Shown: in pieces, positions 33,924 through 41,136 of the stretch
How positions within the stretch are numbered: position 1 is the first letter of the stretch
Layout: each line of letters starts with the position of its first letter
Origin: Avedoeria sp964651245
Lineage (GTDB): Bacteria > Chloroflexota > Anaerolineae > Epilineales > Epilineaceae
DNA: 64,000 bases
Direction of reading: 5' to 3'
NCBI GenBank assembly: GCA_964651245.1
Contig: CAZYVI010000012.1
Span: 84,024 to 148,023 of the forward strand
Translations under genes and position numbers: made by a program
The notes under the pieces: generated by a model
What the model was told of the DNA's origin: nothing
The model's input: the letters and a program-made list of their open reading frames with translations, nothing else
Database searches by the model: none

Positions 33924-34133
33924 ATGATCGACGCCAATCTCGTCTTGCTCAAACCCGCCGACGTCATGATCCGCTTAGGCGTATCCCGCGCCCGCCTCTA
34001 CGCCTGGCTGGCCGACGGCACGCTCCCGAGCGTGCGCCTTGGCCGATCCGTTCGCATCCCGGCGGCCGACCTGGCCGAGTGGATCGAAGAGCGGAGGCGC
34101 GATGCCGGACTGCCGGCGCGTGAGGACGGTTGA
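33924..34133 (+). CDS. AlpA/excisionase-like helix-turn-helix protein
   Basis: This is a 69-residue winged HTH of the MerR/Xis-like helix_turn_helix_17 kind: LKPADVMIRLGVSRARLYAW as the helix-turn-helix, LADGTLPSVRLGRSVRIPAA as the wing, DLAEWIEERR as the last helix. It has GGGAGG at a good distance. In comparable elements such proteins act as excisionase (directionality factor for the integrase) or as activator of the excision/replication operon; either is possible here. Its stop overlaps the TTG start of the next gene. Confidence 0.85.
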   Translation: MIDANLVLLKPADVMIRLGVSRARLYAWLADGTLPSVRLGRSVRIPAADLAEWIEERRRDAGLPAREDG

Positions 34134-34363
34134 ACGTGACCACGGTTAACAATGACGACCGCCCTTGGCAGAGGGCGGCCGTCCATTCGAGCGAAGATCA
34201 CTCAGCCGCAGTCTACTTCTTTACAGCCCCGACGTGCAACCTGTGCGGACGGCCTTTGCTTGTCATCGGGGTCTGTGGCCGATGCATCCTGTTTGGCTGT
34301 CGTGAAGGCCACCATTACAGCTTGCCGGGTCCGCGCGGCATTCCGAAGGCGGCCGCCCCATGA
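34130..34363 (+). CDS. Small zinc-ribbon protein of the element
   Basis: This is a 77-residue protein reading from TTG 34130, which overlaps the previous stop (TTGA) and has GAGG upstream; GTG at 34136 is an alternative. It contains two cysteine knuckles, CNLCGRPL and CGRCILFGC, about ten residues apart, consistent with one bound zinc. The N-terminus is polar, the C-terminus short. Function unknown. Its position between the HTH and the primase-helicase, coupled to both by overlapping stops and starts, suggests a replication accessory or regulator. Confidence is moderate because it is short. Confidence 0.6.
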   Translation: MNVTTVNNDDRPWQRAAVHSSEDHSAAVYFFTAPTCNLCGRPLLVIGVCGRCILFGCREGHHYSLPGPRGIPKAAAP

Positions 34364-36363
34364 TCGCCACGAACGCTACGGCGGACCTGTCGGCCGTCGC
34401 CGTGGCCGTGACGGAGGCCGTGCGCCGCTCCGACAAGGCCAAGCGGGTCAAGTCCTACTACCTGTTCCGCTGCCCGCATCCGGCACACGAAGACGCCAAC
34501 CCGTCCGCATGTTGGGATCCAGGCAAGATGGTATGGTGCTGTCACTCGCGCCACTGTGAGAAGAACGTCGAAGGCGGCGGCGGGACGATCGGCCTCGCGC
34601 GATTGCTAGGGATCGACCTGGCCGCCCCGTTGACCACCGTGCCGGCCGACGGCGAACGCGCCGCGCAGGCGCCCTCTGGTGCGCCCGTACAGCCGTCGAG
34701 CGCCGCAACGGCGGACCTGGGCGCCTTCGCCGCGGCACGCGGCCTGGGCGCCGCTACGCTGCGCGATACGTGGGGTGTGCGCGTCGAGCGGTTCAATGGG
34801 CGGCCGGCGCTGCGCTATCCGACAGCGCGTGGCGTCGATCGGATCAAGTACTTGGACGGCGACAAGCCGAAGTACACGTGGGCTGCGACCGGTGGCGGCG
34901 CGCACTGGTACGGGCTTGCGCAGCTCGCGGCGCTGGCCGCGCCGGAAGGCACGACGGTCTACGTGGTCAACGGCGAACCGGCCGTCTGGGCGGCGCAGCA
35001 ACACGGCGTCCCGGCCGTCTGCATGTGCACGGGCGAACGCACGACGGCGGCAGCGGCGAGCATAGCGGCGGACCTCGCCGAGTTCGTTGGGACGGACGCG
35101 CCCGTGCGCGTGGTCTATGATGCCGACGCCACCGGCCGGAGCGGCGGGCGCGACGTGGCCGCCGTCCTGGCCGCCTGCGGGATCGACGCTGTGGCGCTCG
35201 ACATCGCGGCCGCCCCGTGGCCGGGCGACGTTCCGCATGGCGCCGACGTGGGCGACTTGGCGAAGGCGCTCGGCGCTGGGCTGCGCGATGCGCTGGCGGC
35301 GCTGCCGGAGTTGGCGGAGTCAGTCGGCGGCGGCGGGTTGCCGCCCGGCACGATCTGCTTGGCGGACGTCGTGCCGGAGCGCGTGCGTTGGATCTGGCCG
35401 GGCTGGCTGCCGGTCGGCAAGCTGGTGATCCTCGACGGCGACCCGAACCTAGGCAAGTCCACGCTGGCGCTCGATATCGCGGCGCGCGTGTCGCGCGGGT
35501 TGCCGATGCCGGACGGGTCCATAGGTGAGCTGGGCGGGCCACGTGGCGTAGTGATCTTGTCGGCCGAAGATGGCCTGGGCGACACGACCCGCCCGCGTCT
35601 GGACGCCGCTGGCGCCGACTGCGAGCGGATCGAAGCCATCTACGCCACGGGCGACGGCGAAGGCGACCCGATGCCGACGCTGGCCGACGTAGCGCAAGTG
35701 CGGGCGACGATCAAGGCCAAGAATGCGGCGCTGGTGATCGTCGATCCGTTCATGGCCTATGTGCCGGCGAACGTCAACAGTTGGCGGGACCAAGACATGC
35801 GCCGCATCCTCTCGCCCTGGATTCGCTTGGCGTCTGAGACGGGCGCTACCGTGCTGCTGATCCGCCACTTGAATAAGTCGGCCGGCAGCCAGGCCATGTA
35901 TCGGGGCGGCGGATCGATCGGCATCATCGGGGCGGCGCGCTGCGGCTGGATGCTGGCCGCCGACCCGACCGACGACAGCCGGCGCATCCTGGCCCACGTC
36001 AAGGGCAATCTGGCGCCGCCGCCGGCATCGTTGACCCTTCGGACGGTGGCGGCCGACAACGGGGCATCCCGCATCGAATGGGGCGGCACGTCGCCCTTGA
36101 CGGCGGATGAACTGACGGTCCCGCCGAGTCCTCAGGATCGGGCCGAGCGGCGCGATGCCGTCGAGTTCCTGCGCGACTTCCTGGCCGACGGTACGAAGTC
36201 CGCAACTGATGGCAAGAGGGCGGCCGACGAAGCCGGGATTTCCAAGCGGACCTTGGCCCGCGCCCGCAAGGAGGCGGGCATCATCGCGCGCAAGACGGCC
36301 GACGGTTGGACGTGGACGTGGCCAGATGGCGGGCAAGACGGCCAGCCCGTTCCGGCCGTCTAG
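34360..36363 (+). CDS. Primase-helicase fusion (CHC2 zinc finger, Toprim, RepA-like AAA)
   Basis: This is a 667-residue replication protein. A CHC2-like zinc motif sits at 38-66 (C38, H43, then C60-C66). A Toprim domain at about 200-290 has catalytic E206 (YVVNGEPAVW) and D254-A-D256 (VVYDADATGRSG). A RecA/RepA-type AAA domain follows, with Walker A GDPNLGKS at 360-367, sensor-like VVILSAEDGLGDT, Walker B ALVIVDPFMA and LLIRHLNKS. A C-terminal winged-helix-like segment (ADEAGISKRTLARARKEAGI) may bind the origin. It should synthesise primers and unwind DNA for the element. The start overlaps the previous stop (ATGA). No initiator of another type is present. Confidence 0.88.
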   Translation: MIATNATADLSAVAVAVTEAVRRSDKAKRVKSYYLFRCPHPAHEDANPSACWDPGKMVWCCHSRHCEKNVEGGGGTIGLARLLGIDLAAPLTTVPADGERAAQAPSGAPVQPSSAATADLGAFAAARGLGAATLRDTWGVRVERFNGRPALRYPTARGVDRIKYLDGDKPKYTWAATGGGAHWYGLAQLAALAAPEGTTVYVVNGEPAVWAAQQHGVPAVCMCTGERTTAAAASIAADLAEFVGTDAPVRVVYDADATGRSGGRDVAAVLAACGIDAVALDIAAAPWPGDVPHGADVGDLAKALGAGLRDALAALPELAESVGGGGLPPGTICLADVVPERVRWIWPGWLPVGKLVILDGDPNLGKSTLALDIAARVSRGLPMPDGSIGELGGPRGVVILSAEDGLGDTTRPRLDAAGADCERIEAIYATGDGEGDPMPTLADVAQVRATIKAKNAALVIVDPFMAYVPANVNSWRDQDMRRILSPWIRLASETGATVLLIRHLNKSAGSQAMYRGGGSIGIIGAARCGWMLAADPTDDSRRILAHVKGNLAPPPASLTLRTVAADNGASRIEWGGTSPLTADELTVPPSPQDRAERRDAVEFLRDFLADGTKSATDGKRAADEAGISKRTLARARKEAGIIARKTADGWTWTWPDGGQDGQPVPAV

Positions 36364-36564
36364 CGCGCTGCCGTCTGCCGAGCGCTGGCGCGTGCCGTGA
36401 CGTCCAAGGGTGCCAAGGATGCCACCGTTACCCTATATGGCACGGTTGGCACTCTTGGCACTCTTGGCGGCGTCCGGTCGGACGTCTACCATCCGCCGAC
36501 AGCAGCCTCGACCTGCCCGCGCAGGGGCTGGCCTAGTGACCGCCGACCCGCCAAGGAGCCGCCC

Positions 36565-38250
36565 ATGATCCCGCCCAACGCCCTGATCTACGGCGACAAC
36601 CTCGACGTCCTGCGCCGGCACATCCCTGACGAGTCCGTCGATCTGGTCTATCTCGACCCGCCATTCAACAGCAACGCCGCCTACAACGTCCTGTTCGGCG
36701 GCGGTGCCGGCAAGGCGGCCGCGCAAGTGCGCGCGTTCGAAGACACGTGGCATTGGGACGAGAACGCCGCGCGCGTGTACCAGGAGACGGTAGAGGCGGG
36801 CGGCGGCGCGGCTGAAGCCTTGCGCGCGTTCAAGCAGCTCATCGGGCGTAACGGTGGCGATATGATGGCGTACCTGGCGATGATGGCGCCGCGGTTGGTG
36901 GAGTTGCGGCGAGTGTTGAAGCCAACGGGTAGCATCTATCTACACTGCGACCCGACAGCGAGTCACTATCTCAAGGTGCTCATGGATGCCGTGTTTGGTG
37001 TAGCTAGCTTTCGCAGTGAGTTGATTTGGAAGCGAACAAGCGCACATGCCAGCGCGCGTCGATGGGGACCGGTTCATGACACCATTTTACACTACACAAG
37101 GTCGGATGATTTCGTGTGGAATGCGGCCTATCAGCCATTGCCACAAGAGACCATCGATAAGTGGTACAACAACGTTGAGGCCGAGACAGGTCGCCGTTTC
37201 AATCGCGCCGACCTGACGGCGGCCGGTATCCGAACCGGACCATCCGGAGAGCCTTGGAGGGGGATTGATCCAAACGCCAAGGGCAGACATTGGGCTATCC
37301 CTGGCTTTGTCGGCGAGATTGTGAGTGGGTTGGAGACACAAGCCGCTCTCGATGCTTTGGACGCTGCCGGTCGGTTGTTCTGGCCCAAGCGCGCCGACGG
37401 CATCCCGATGCTAAAGCGATATCTCGACGAATCAAGAGGCGTGCCCGCCGTCGACGTGATTACGGACGTCAACCCTCTGAACAATAAGGCCGCCGAGCGC
37501 CTCGGCTACCCAACCCAGAAGCCGCTTGCCCTCTTGGAGCGCATCATCCAGGCCAGCAGCAGCCCCGGCGACGTCGTGCTCGACCCGTTCTGCGGCTGCG
37601 GCACGACCGTACACGCGGCGCAGCAGCTCGGCCGCAAGTGGATCGGCATCGACATTACGCACCTTGCCATCGGCCTCATGCGCACACGCCTGCGCGACGC
37701 GTTCGGCCCGGCGGCGGAGTTCAAGGTCTACGGCGAACCGACGACGCTGGACGGGGCGGCCGAACTAGCCGCCACGGAACCTTACCAGTTTCAATTCTGG
37801 GCGCTAGGACTCATTGGCGCCCGTCCTGATTCGCGGGATGAAAGGCGCGGTGCGGACAAGGGAGTCGACGGTCGACTGTTCTTTCACGACGAAGGGCCGA
37901 GCGGGCCGACGAAGTCCGTAATCATCTCGATCAAGGCTGGTCAGAACATCCACAGCAATATGGTCGATGAGTTGCGTGGCGTGGTGAGAAAGGAGGACGC
38001 AACGATGGGCGTCCTAATAACCATGAAGGAGCCGACGCGCCCGATGCGCGAGAACGCGGCCGACGGTGAGTTCTACCGATCGCCTTGGGATGGCAAGGAC
38101 TATCCGCGTATCCAGCTCTTGACCGTGGCCGAGTTGCTCGACGGGCGTGGCATCCAGATGCCGGCGCCGTCGATCACGAACACGACGTTTCAGCGGGCGC
38201 AGCGCAGCGGGTCCAGCGGCGGGACGCAGCCGACGCTGCCCGGCACGTGA
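36565..38250 (+). CDS. DNA methyltransferase fused to a PD-(D/E)xK nuclease domain
   Basis: This is a 561-residue protein starting at ATG 36565, with AAGGAG seven bases upstream. Residues 1-390 form an amino-methyltransferase of beta order: motif IV DLVYLDPPF at 26-34 comes first, then a target-recognition region, then the cofactor motif DPFCGCGTT at 340-348. Residues about 405-520 look like an Mrr-type nuclease: GADKGVDGRLFF with D435, and VIISIKAGQ with S455 and K457. One chain thus seems able to methylate and cut DNA, or to recognise and cut foreign DNA. The central part is more A/T-rich than both flanks. The 201-bp gap before it (36364-36564) contains only a repeated GGCAC(T/G)-type patch. 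Confidence 0.85.
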   Translation: MIPPNALIYGDNLDVLRRHIPDESVDLVYLDPPFNSNAAYNVLFGGGAGKAAAQVRAFEDTWHWDENAARVYQETVEAGGGAAEALRAFKQLIGRNGGDMMAYLAMMAPRLVELRRVLKPTGSIYLHCDPTASHYLKVLMDAVFGVASFRSELIWKRTSAHASARRWGPVHDTILHYTRSDDFVWNAAYQPLPQETIDKWYNNVEAETGRRFNRADLTAAGIRTGPSGEPWRGIDPNAKGRHWAIPGFVGEIVSGLETQAALDALDAAGRLFWPKRADGIPMLKRYLDESRGVPAVDVITDVNPLNNKAAERLGYPTQKPLALLERIIQASSSPGDVVLDPFCGCGTTVHAAQQLGRKWIGIDITHLAIGLMRTRLRDAFGPAAEFKVYGEPTTLDGAAELAATEPYQFQFWALGLIGARPDSRDERRGADKGVDGRLFFHDEGPSGPTKSVIISIKAGQNIHSNMVDELRGVVRKEDATMGVLITMKEPTRPMRENAADGEFYRSPWDGKDYPRIQLLTVAELLDGRGIQMPAPSITNTTFQRAQRSGSSGGTQPTLPGT

Positions 38251-38303
38251 GACGGCACGCGGGCGGCGGCATCGCGTCCGGCACGTAACACAAGGAGCGC
38301 AGC

Positions 38304-38615
38304 ATGGCTTGGGAATCGCGCAACGGCAGCGGCCGCTACTACACGCGATCCCGCCGCGTCAACGGCCGCGTCGTGCGCGAGTATTTCGGCCGTGGGCTGC
38401 TGGCCGAGTATGCGGCCGCCGTTGACGACGTGGACCGCGAGAATCGCGCCCAGGCAGCCGCTACGTGGCGGGCTGAGCGTGAGGACGTGGATGCCGTGCG
38501 CGCCGCCGTGCGCGGCCTTGGGGCGGCCGTAGACGCTGCCGTCGCGGCTGAGTTGGTGGTGCTTGGATACCACAGGGAGCGTGGCGAATGGCGACGAACG
38601 AAGAGCCGATCCTGA
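38304..38615 (+). CDS. Small basic protein of unknown function
   Basis: This is a 103-residue protein with AAGGAG seven bases before the ATG. It starts MAWESRNGSGRYYTRSRRVN, and GRVVREYFGRGLLAEYAAAV follows: an aromatic, Arg-rich beta segment, then a charged Ala-rich helix (about 45-95) that could form a coiled coil. It ends GYHRERGEWRRTKSRS. I have the impression that proteins with this W-E...YYY-R-x-G-R-V-V-x-E-Y start are common next to mobile genes in Chloroflexota and Planctomycetota, but no function is known to me. It overlaps the next gene by 28 bases. Confidence 0.7.
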   Translation: MAWESRNGSGRYYTRSRRVNGRVVREYFGRGLLAEYAAAVDDVDRENRAQAAATWRAEREDVDAVRAAVRGLGAAVDAAVAAELVVLGYHRERGEWRRTKSRS

Positions 38616-39115
38616 GGCTGGCCGAGTTCACCGACGGCGATGCCAAGCGCTTTCGCGCGCTGTCGTCGGAGGGCAAGCGCGGCGGCGCTGAAATGCTGGC
38701 CATCCTGCGCCGCAATCCTCTCGCTGCCGCCAAGGCGGGCGACCTGTCCCGGCACATCGGCGCCAAGATCATCACTCGGCTGGCCGGTGGCGATGCCGAG
38801 TCCGTCACTGCCGAGTGCTTCCGGCAGCGCTGCGCCGACCTGCGCCGTGAGTTGGGTTACGACGACGCGCCAGCTGTCGAGCGCTTGCTCATCGATCGCA
38901 TCATCGTCACCTGGCTTCACCTGCACGACGTCGAGTCCAGCCGCCAGGTCGAGGGCTTGACGCTTGGGCAGTCGGCCTTTTACGACAAGGCCGTCGGCAT
39001 GGCGCAGTCGGACCACGTGCGCGCCTTGCTGGCGCTCGCCAAAGTCCGCAAGCTGGCGCTGCCGGCCGTCCAGGTCAACGTGACGACGGGCAATCAGTTG
39101 AACCTTGCCGTATGA
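38588..39115 (+). CDS. Protein of unknown function paired with the preceding gene
   Basis: This is a 175-residue, mostly helical protein, MATNEEPILRLAEFTDGDAK to NVTTGNQLNLAV. It has no catalytic motif that I recognise. It begins inside the previous gene with GGGAG upstream, so the two are translationally linked and probably act together. Position right after a methyltransferase-nuclease suggests an accessory of that system or of element maintenance. The C-terminal VQVNVTTGNQLNLAV is a short beta segment that could be a partner-binding tail. Confidence 0.7.
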   Translation: MATNEEPILRLAEFTDGDAKRFRALSSEGKRGGAEMLAILRRNPLAAAKAGDLSRHIGAKIITRLAGGDAESVTAECFRQRCADLRRELGYDDAPAVERLLIDRIIVTWLHLHDVESSRQVEGLTLGQSAFYDKAVGMAQSDHVRALLALAKVRKLALPAVQVNVTTGNQLNLAV

Positions 39116-39297
39116 GCGCGAGGCCGGCGGCGGGCGGCGGGCAAGTTATCCACAGATACGCCATACAATGTCGCACTATAGTCGTTATGTATATCTAGTG
39201 CGATACAATGCTTGACAATGCCGCCGAGTTATGATACGATCATACCTTGGTCCATCCGGCGGGCGCGCGCCGCCTGCGGTCAATAAGGATCGGGCGC
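39116..39297. promoter_or_regulatory. A/T-rich control region with DnaA box and inverted repeat; possible origin of the element
   Basis: This is the most A/T-rich stretch of the window. It contains a consensus DnaA box TTATCCACA (39146-39154), an inverted repeat TCGCACTA (39171-39178) / TAGTGCGA (39196-39203), three copies of ACAATG (39165, 39205, 39215), two of them in ATACAATG, and a consensus promoter at its right end. It lies directly before the ribbon-helix-helix gene, whose product could bind the inverted repeat. It could be a replication origin, an operator, or both. Confidence 0.6.
39212..39240 (+). promoter_or_regulatory. Promoter for the RHH-integrase operon
   Basis: Perfect -35 TTGACA (39212-39217), 17-nt spacer, -10 TACGAT (39235-39240). 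Predicted start near 39247, giving a 50-nt leader to the ATG at 39298. It lies right of the inverted repeat at 39171-39203. Confidence 0.7.
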
Positions 39298-39537
39298 ATG
39301 GCGAACGGGATCAAGGGCAGCAGGGCAACCGGCATCCGGCTTGGCGATGAACACGTCGAGCGCCTCGAATCGCTGGCGCCGCTCTTCGGCGGCAACCGGG
39401 CGGCTACCGTCCGCGCTGCGCTCGACGTCCTGGCCGAAGTCGTCGCCGTGCCGACCGCGCTACATGCGCTAGCGCTCAGCGGCGCGCCGGCTGCGCTGCG
39501 CGAGTATGGCAAGGCGCGGCCGGACGGGGCGCACTGA
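39298..39537 (+). CDS. Ribbon-helix-helix (CopG/Arc-like) regulator
   Basis: This is a 79-residue protein. ATGIRLGDEHVERLESLAPL gives a beta strand and first helix, and FGGNRAATVRAALDVLAEV the second helix, the pattern of a CopG/MetJ-type DNA-binding fold. An AAGGAT ribosome-binding site precedes the ATG. Likely autorepressor acting on the inverted repeat just upstream, or copy-number or antitoxin-like control; no toxin partner is seen. The tail after residue 55 (LALSGAPAALREYGKARPDG) is not part of the fold. It is followed by the integrase 87 bp later. Confidence 0.75.
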   Translation: MANGIKGSRATGIRLGDEHVERLESLAPLFGGNRAATVRAALDVLAEVVAVPTALHALALSGAPAALREYGKARPDGAH

Positions 39538-39624
39538 CGGAACTCCGCGCCCAAAAAAAGGAAGAGCGGCCGAGTTGCCCGCATCCGGCTGGCGGATCGG
39601 CCTTCGTAGCGATTGGAGGATCGG

Positions 39625-40773
39625 ATGGCCAAGCGCGGAAACGGCGAAGGCAGCATCGGCCAGGACGCCCGCGGGCGTTGGGTTGCGCGCGTGACGCTGG
39701 CCGGTGGCCGTCGAAAGGCGCTCTACGGCCGGACGCGGGCCGAAGTCGCCGCGTTGCTCGTCAAGACGACCCGCGAGCGTGACCAAGGGCTGCCGGTGGC
39801 CGATGGACGCCTGACCGTGGCCGCGTACCTGGCGCACTGGCTGGAACACGGCTGCCGGCACGTCCAACCTAGCACCCTGGTCAGCTACGAACGGCACGTT
39901 CGCGTCCACTTGGCGCCCAAGTTTGGGCGGCTGCGCCTGGACGCCCTCAGCCCGCGCCACGTCGAAGAGCTGGTGGCCGAGCTGGCCGCCGCCGGCAAGA
40001 GCGCCGCAACGATCGCCCGCGTGCGGGCAACGCTGCGGCGCGCACTCGGCCAGGCCGTGCGGCAAGGCATCCTGCCGCGCAACGTCGCGTCCGGAGCCTT
40101 GGTGGCCGTGCCACGTGCAACCGTCAAGGAAACCCGCGTGCCGACGCCAGAAGAAGCACGGGCGATCCTGGCCGCGTTCCAGGGCCACCGGCTGGAAGCC
40201 GCCGTGGCCGTGGCCATTGGCTGCGGGCTGCGCCTTGGCGAGCAACGCGCGCTGCGATGGGCCGATGTCGACCTCGACGCCGCCCGGCTGCACGTGCGCC
40301 AAGCGTGGCAAGACACGGCCGACGGTCCGCGCCTGGCCGAACCCAAGACGCGCGCAAGCCGGGCGCCCGTGGCGATCCCGGCCAGCGTCGTTGCCGTGCT
40401 CCGCAAGCACAAGGCCGCCCAGGCACGCGAAGCGCTGGCCGACGGCCGGCACCTCGACCCGGCCACGGCGTTCGTGTTCGCATCCCGCGCCGGCACGGCG
40501 CTTGACGGCCCGAACGTGCTGCACGCGTTCCAGGCGCAACTCGCAGCCGCCGGGCTGCCGCGGATGCGCTGGCACGACCTGCGGCACGCGTGCGCGTCGC
40601 TCTTGCTGGCCAACGGGGCGGACATCGTGACGGTGGCCGCTGTGCTCCGGCACGCCAGCCCGACGACGACGCTAAACACGTATGCGCACGCCCTGCCAGG
40701 TGGCGTAGAGGCGGCGGCGGCGCGAATGGATGCCATCCTGACGGGCGGGCGCGTGGCCGGCGCCAACGCCTAA
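39625..40773 (+). CDS. int: Tyrosine site-specific integrase
   Basis: This 382-residue phage-type integrase is expected to recombine the 44-bp att repeats. The N-terminal arm-binding domain has KRGNGEGSIGQDARGRWVAR and a core-binding SAM-like domain follows (VAAYLAHWLEHGCRHVQPST; LRLDALSPRHVEELVAELAA). The catalytic domain has R203 (GLRLGEQRALRW), H317-x-x-R320 (WHDLRHA), H343 (LRHASPTTT) and Y353 (NTYAHAL); a lysine in AEPKTRASRAP fills the usual beta-hairpin position. All active residues are present. It lies at the tRNA end of the element, reading towards it, with GGAGG before the start. Confidence 0.96.
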   Translation: MAKRGNGEGSIGQDARGRWVARVTLAGGRRKALYGRTRAEVAALLVKTTRERDQGLPVADGRLTVAAYLAHWLEHGCRHVQPSTLVSYERHVRVHLAPKFGRLRLDALSPRHVEELVAELAAAGKSAATIARVRATLRRALGQAVRQGILPRNVASGALVAVPRATVKETRVPTPEEARAILAAFQGHRLEAAVAVAIGCGLRLGEQRALRWADVDLDAARLHVRQAWQDTADGPRLAEPKTRASRAPVAIPASVVAVLRKHKAAQAREALADGRHLDPATAFVFASRAGTALDGPNVLHAFQAQLAAAGLPRMRWHDLRHACASLLLANGADIVTVAAVLRHASPTTTLNTYAHALPGGVEAAAARMDAILTGGRVAGANA

Positions 40774-40794
40774 TCAGAGGCGATCCGCCGCCGG

Positions 40795-40818
40795 GTTGGC
40801 ATCCACGTTGGCATCCAC
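40795..40818. repeat. Right integrase arm-type repeats
   Basis: Two tandem GTTGGCATCCAC units (40795-40806, 40807-40818), identical to those at 33621-33644, lie 38 bp from the right att core and just after the integrase stop. Confidence 0.65.
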
Positions 40819-40855
40819 GGCGACAAACGCAGGCCAGAATCGGCCGATTTACAGA

Positions 40856-40899
40856 GCACCGACGGAGGGATTCGAACCCACAACCAAGGGATTAAGAGT
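40856..40899. repeat. Right attachment repeat inside tRNA-Lys
   Basis: Identical to 33472-33515 over 44 bp. It covers the tRNA-Lys 3' end through the anticodon loop, so the insertion leaves an intact tRNA on this side. Confidence 0.95.
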
Positions 40900-40928
40900 C
40901 CCCTGCTCTACCGTTGAGCTACGTCGGC
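40857..40928 (-). tRNA. tRNA-Lys (anticodon CUU), integration site
   Basis: The minus strand has acceptor GCCGACG pairing with CGTCGGT, discriminator G, anticodon stem GGGGA/TCCCT with loop CTCTTAA (anticodon CTT), and T-arm GTGGG-TTCGAAT-CCC. 72 nt, no encoded CCA. Its 3' half is part of the 44-bp att repeat. Confidence 0.95.
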
Positions 40929-40941
40929 GTGCGGGTCGAAG

Positions 40942-40969
40942 ATTGTAGCGCCGGCGGCGGCGCTGTCAA
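40942..40969 (-). promoter_or_regulatory. Promoter of tRNA-Lys
   Basis: Minus strand: perfect -35 TTGACA (40964-40969), 16-nt spacer, -10 TACAAT (40942-40947), about 13 nt before the tRNA 5' end. It lies outside the element, so integration leaves tRNA expression intact. Confidence 0.7.
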
Positions 40970-41136
40970 CCGGTCGCGCGTCGGCCCGCCGCTCCCGTCG
41001 CGCCTGCTGCGGTCGACCGAGCCGGCCGCAGACCGCCGACCGCCGTCGTCGGCGGCGGTGCTATACTCGACCGCGGGCCAGCCGGCCCGGGGAGGCGTCG
41101 CGGATGCGCGCGGCGTAGCAGAAAGGTGCGTCGACC

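Larger units (their letters stand above)
33472..40899. mobile_element. tRNA-Lys-integrated replicating element (7.4 kb)
   Basis: The element is bounded by perfect 44-bp direct repeats (33472-33515 and 40856-40899) that copy the anticodon-to-3' part of tRNA-Lys. It is framed by integrase arm repeats and has its integrase next to the intact tRNA. Contents in order: structured RNA with terminator, HTH, zinc-ribbon protein, primase-helicase, methyltransferase-nuclease, two unknown proteins, A/T-rich control region, ribbon-helix-helix protein, tyrosine integrase. No structural phage genes, relaxase or secretion genes are present. Base composition is visibly more A/T-rich than the surroundings. Inferred to be an integrative element able to replicate when excised, comparable in gene logic to phage satellites or integrative plasmids. 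Confidence 0.93.

Noticed and set aside
39298..39537. Toxin-antitoxin pair formed by the RHH protein and a neighbour
   Set aside because: The neighbouring genes are an integrase and a 175-residue helical protein. No toxin family is recognisable, so only a regulator role is claimed.
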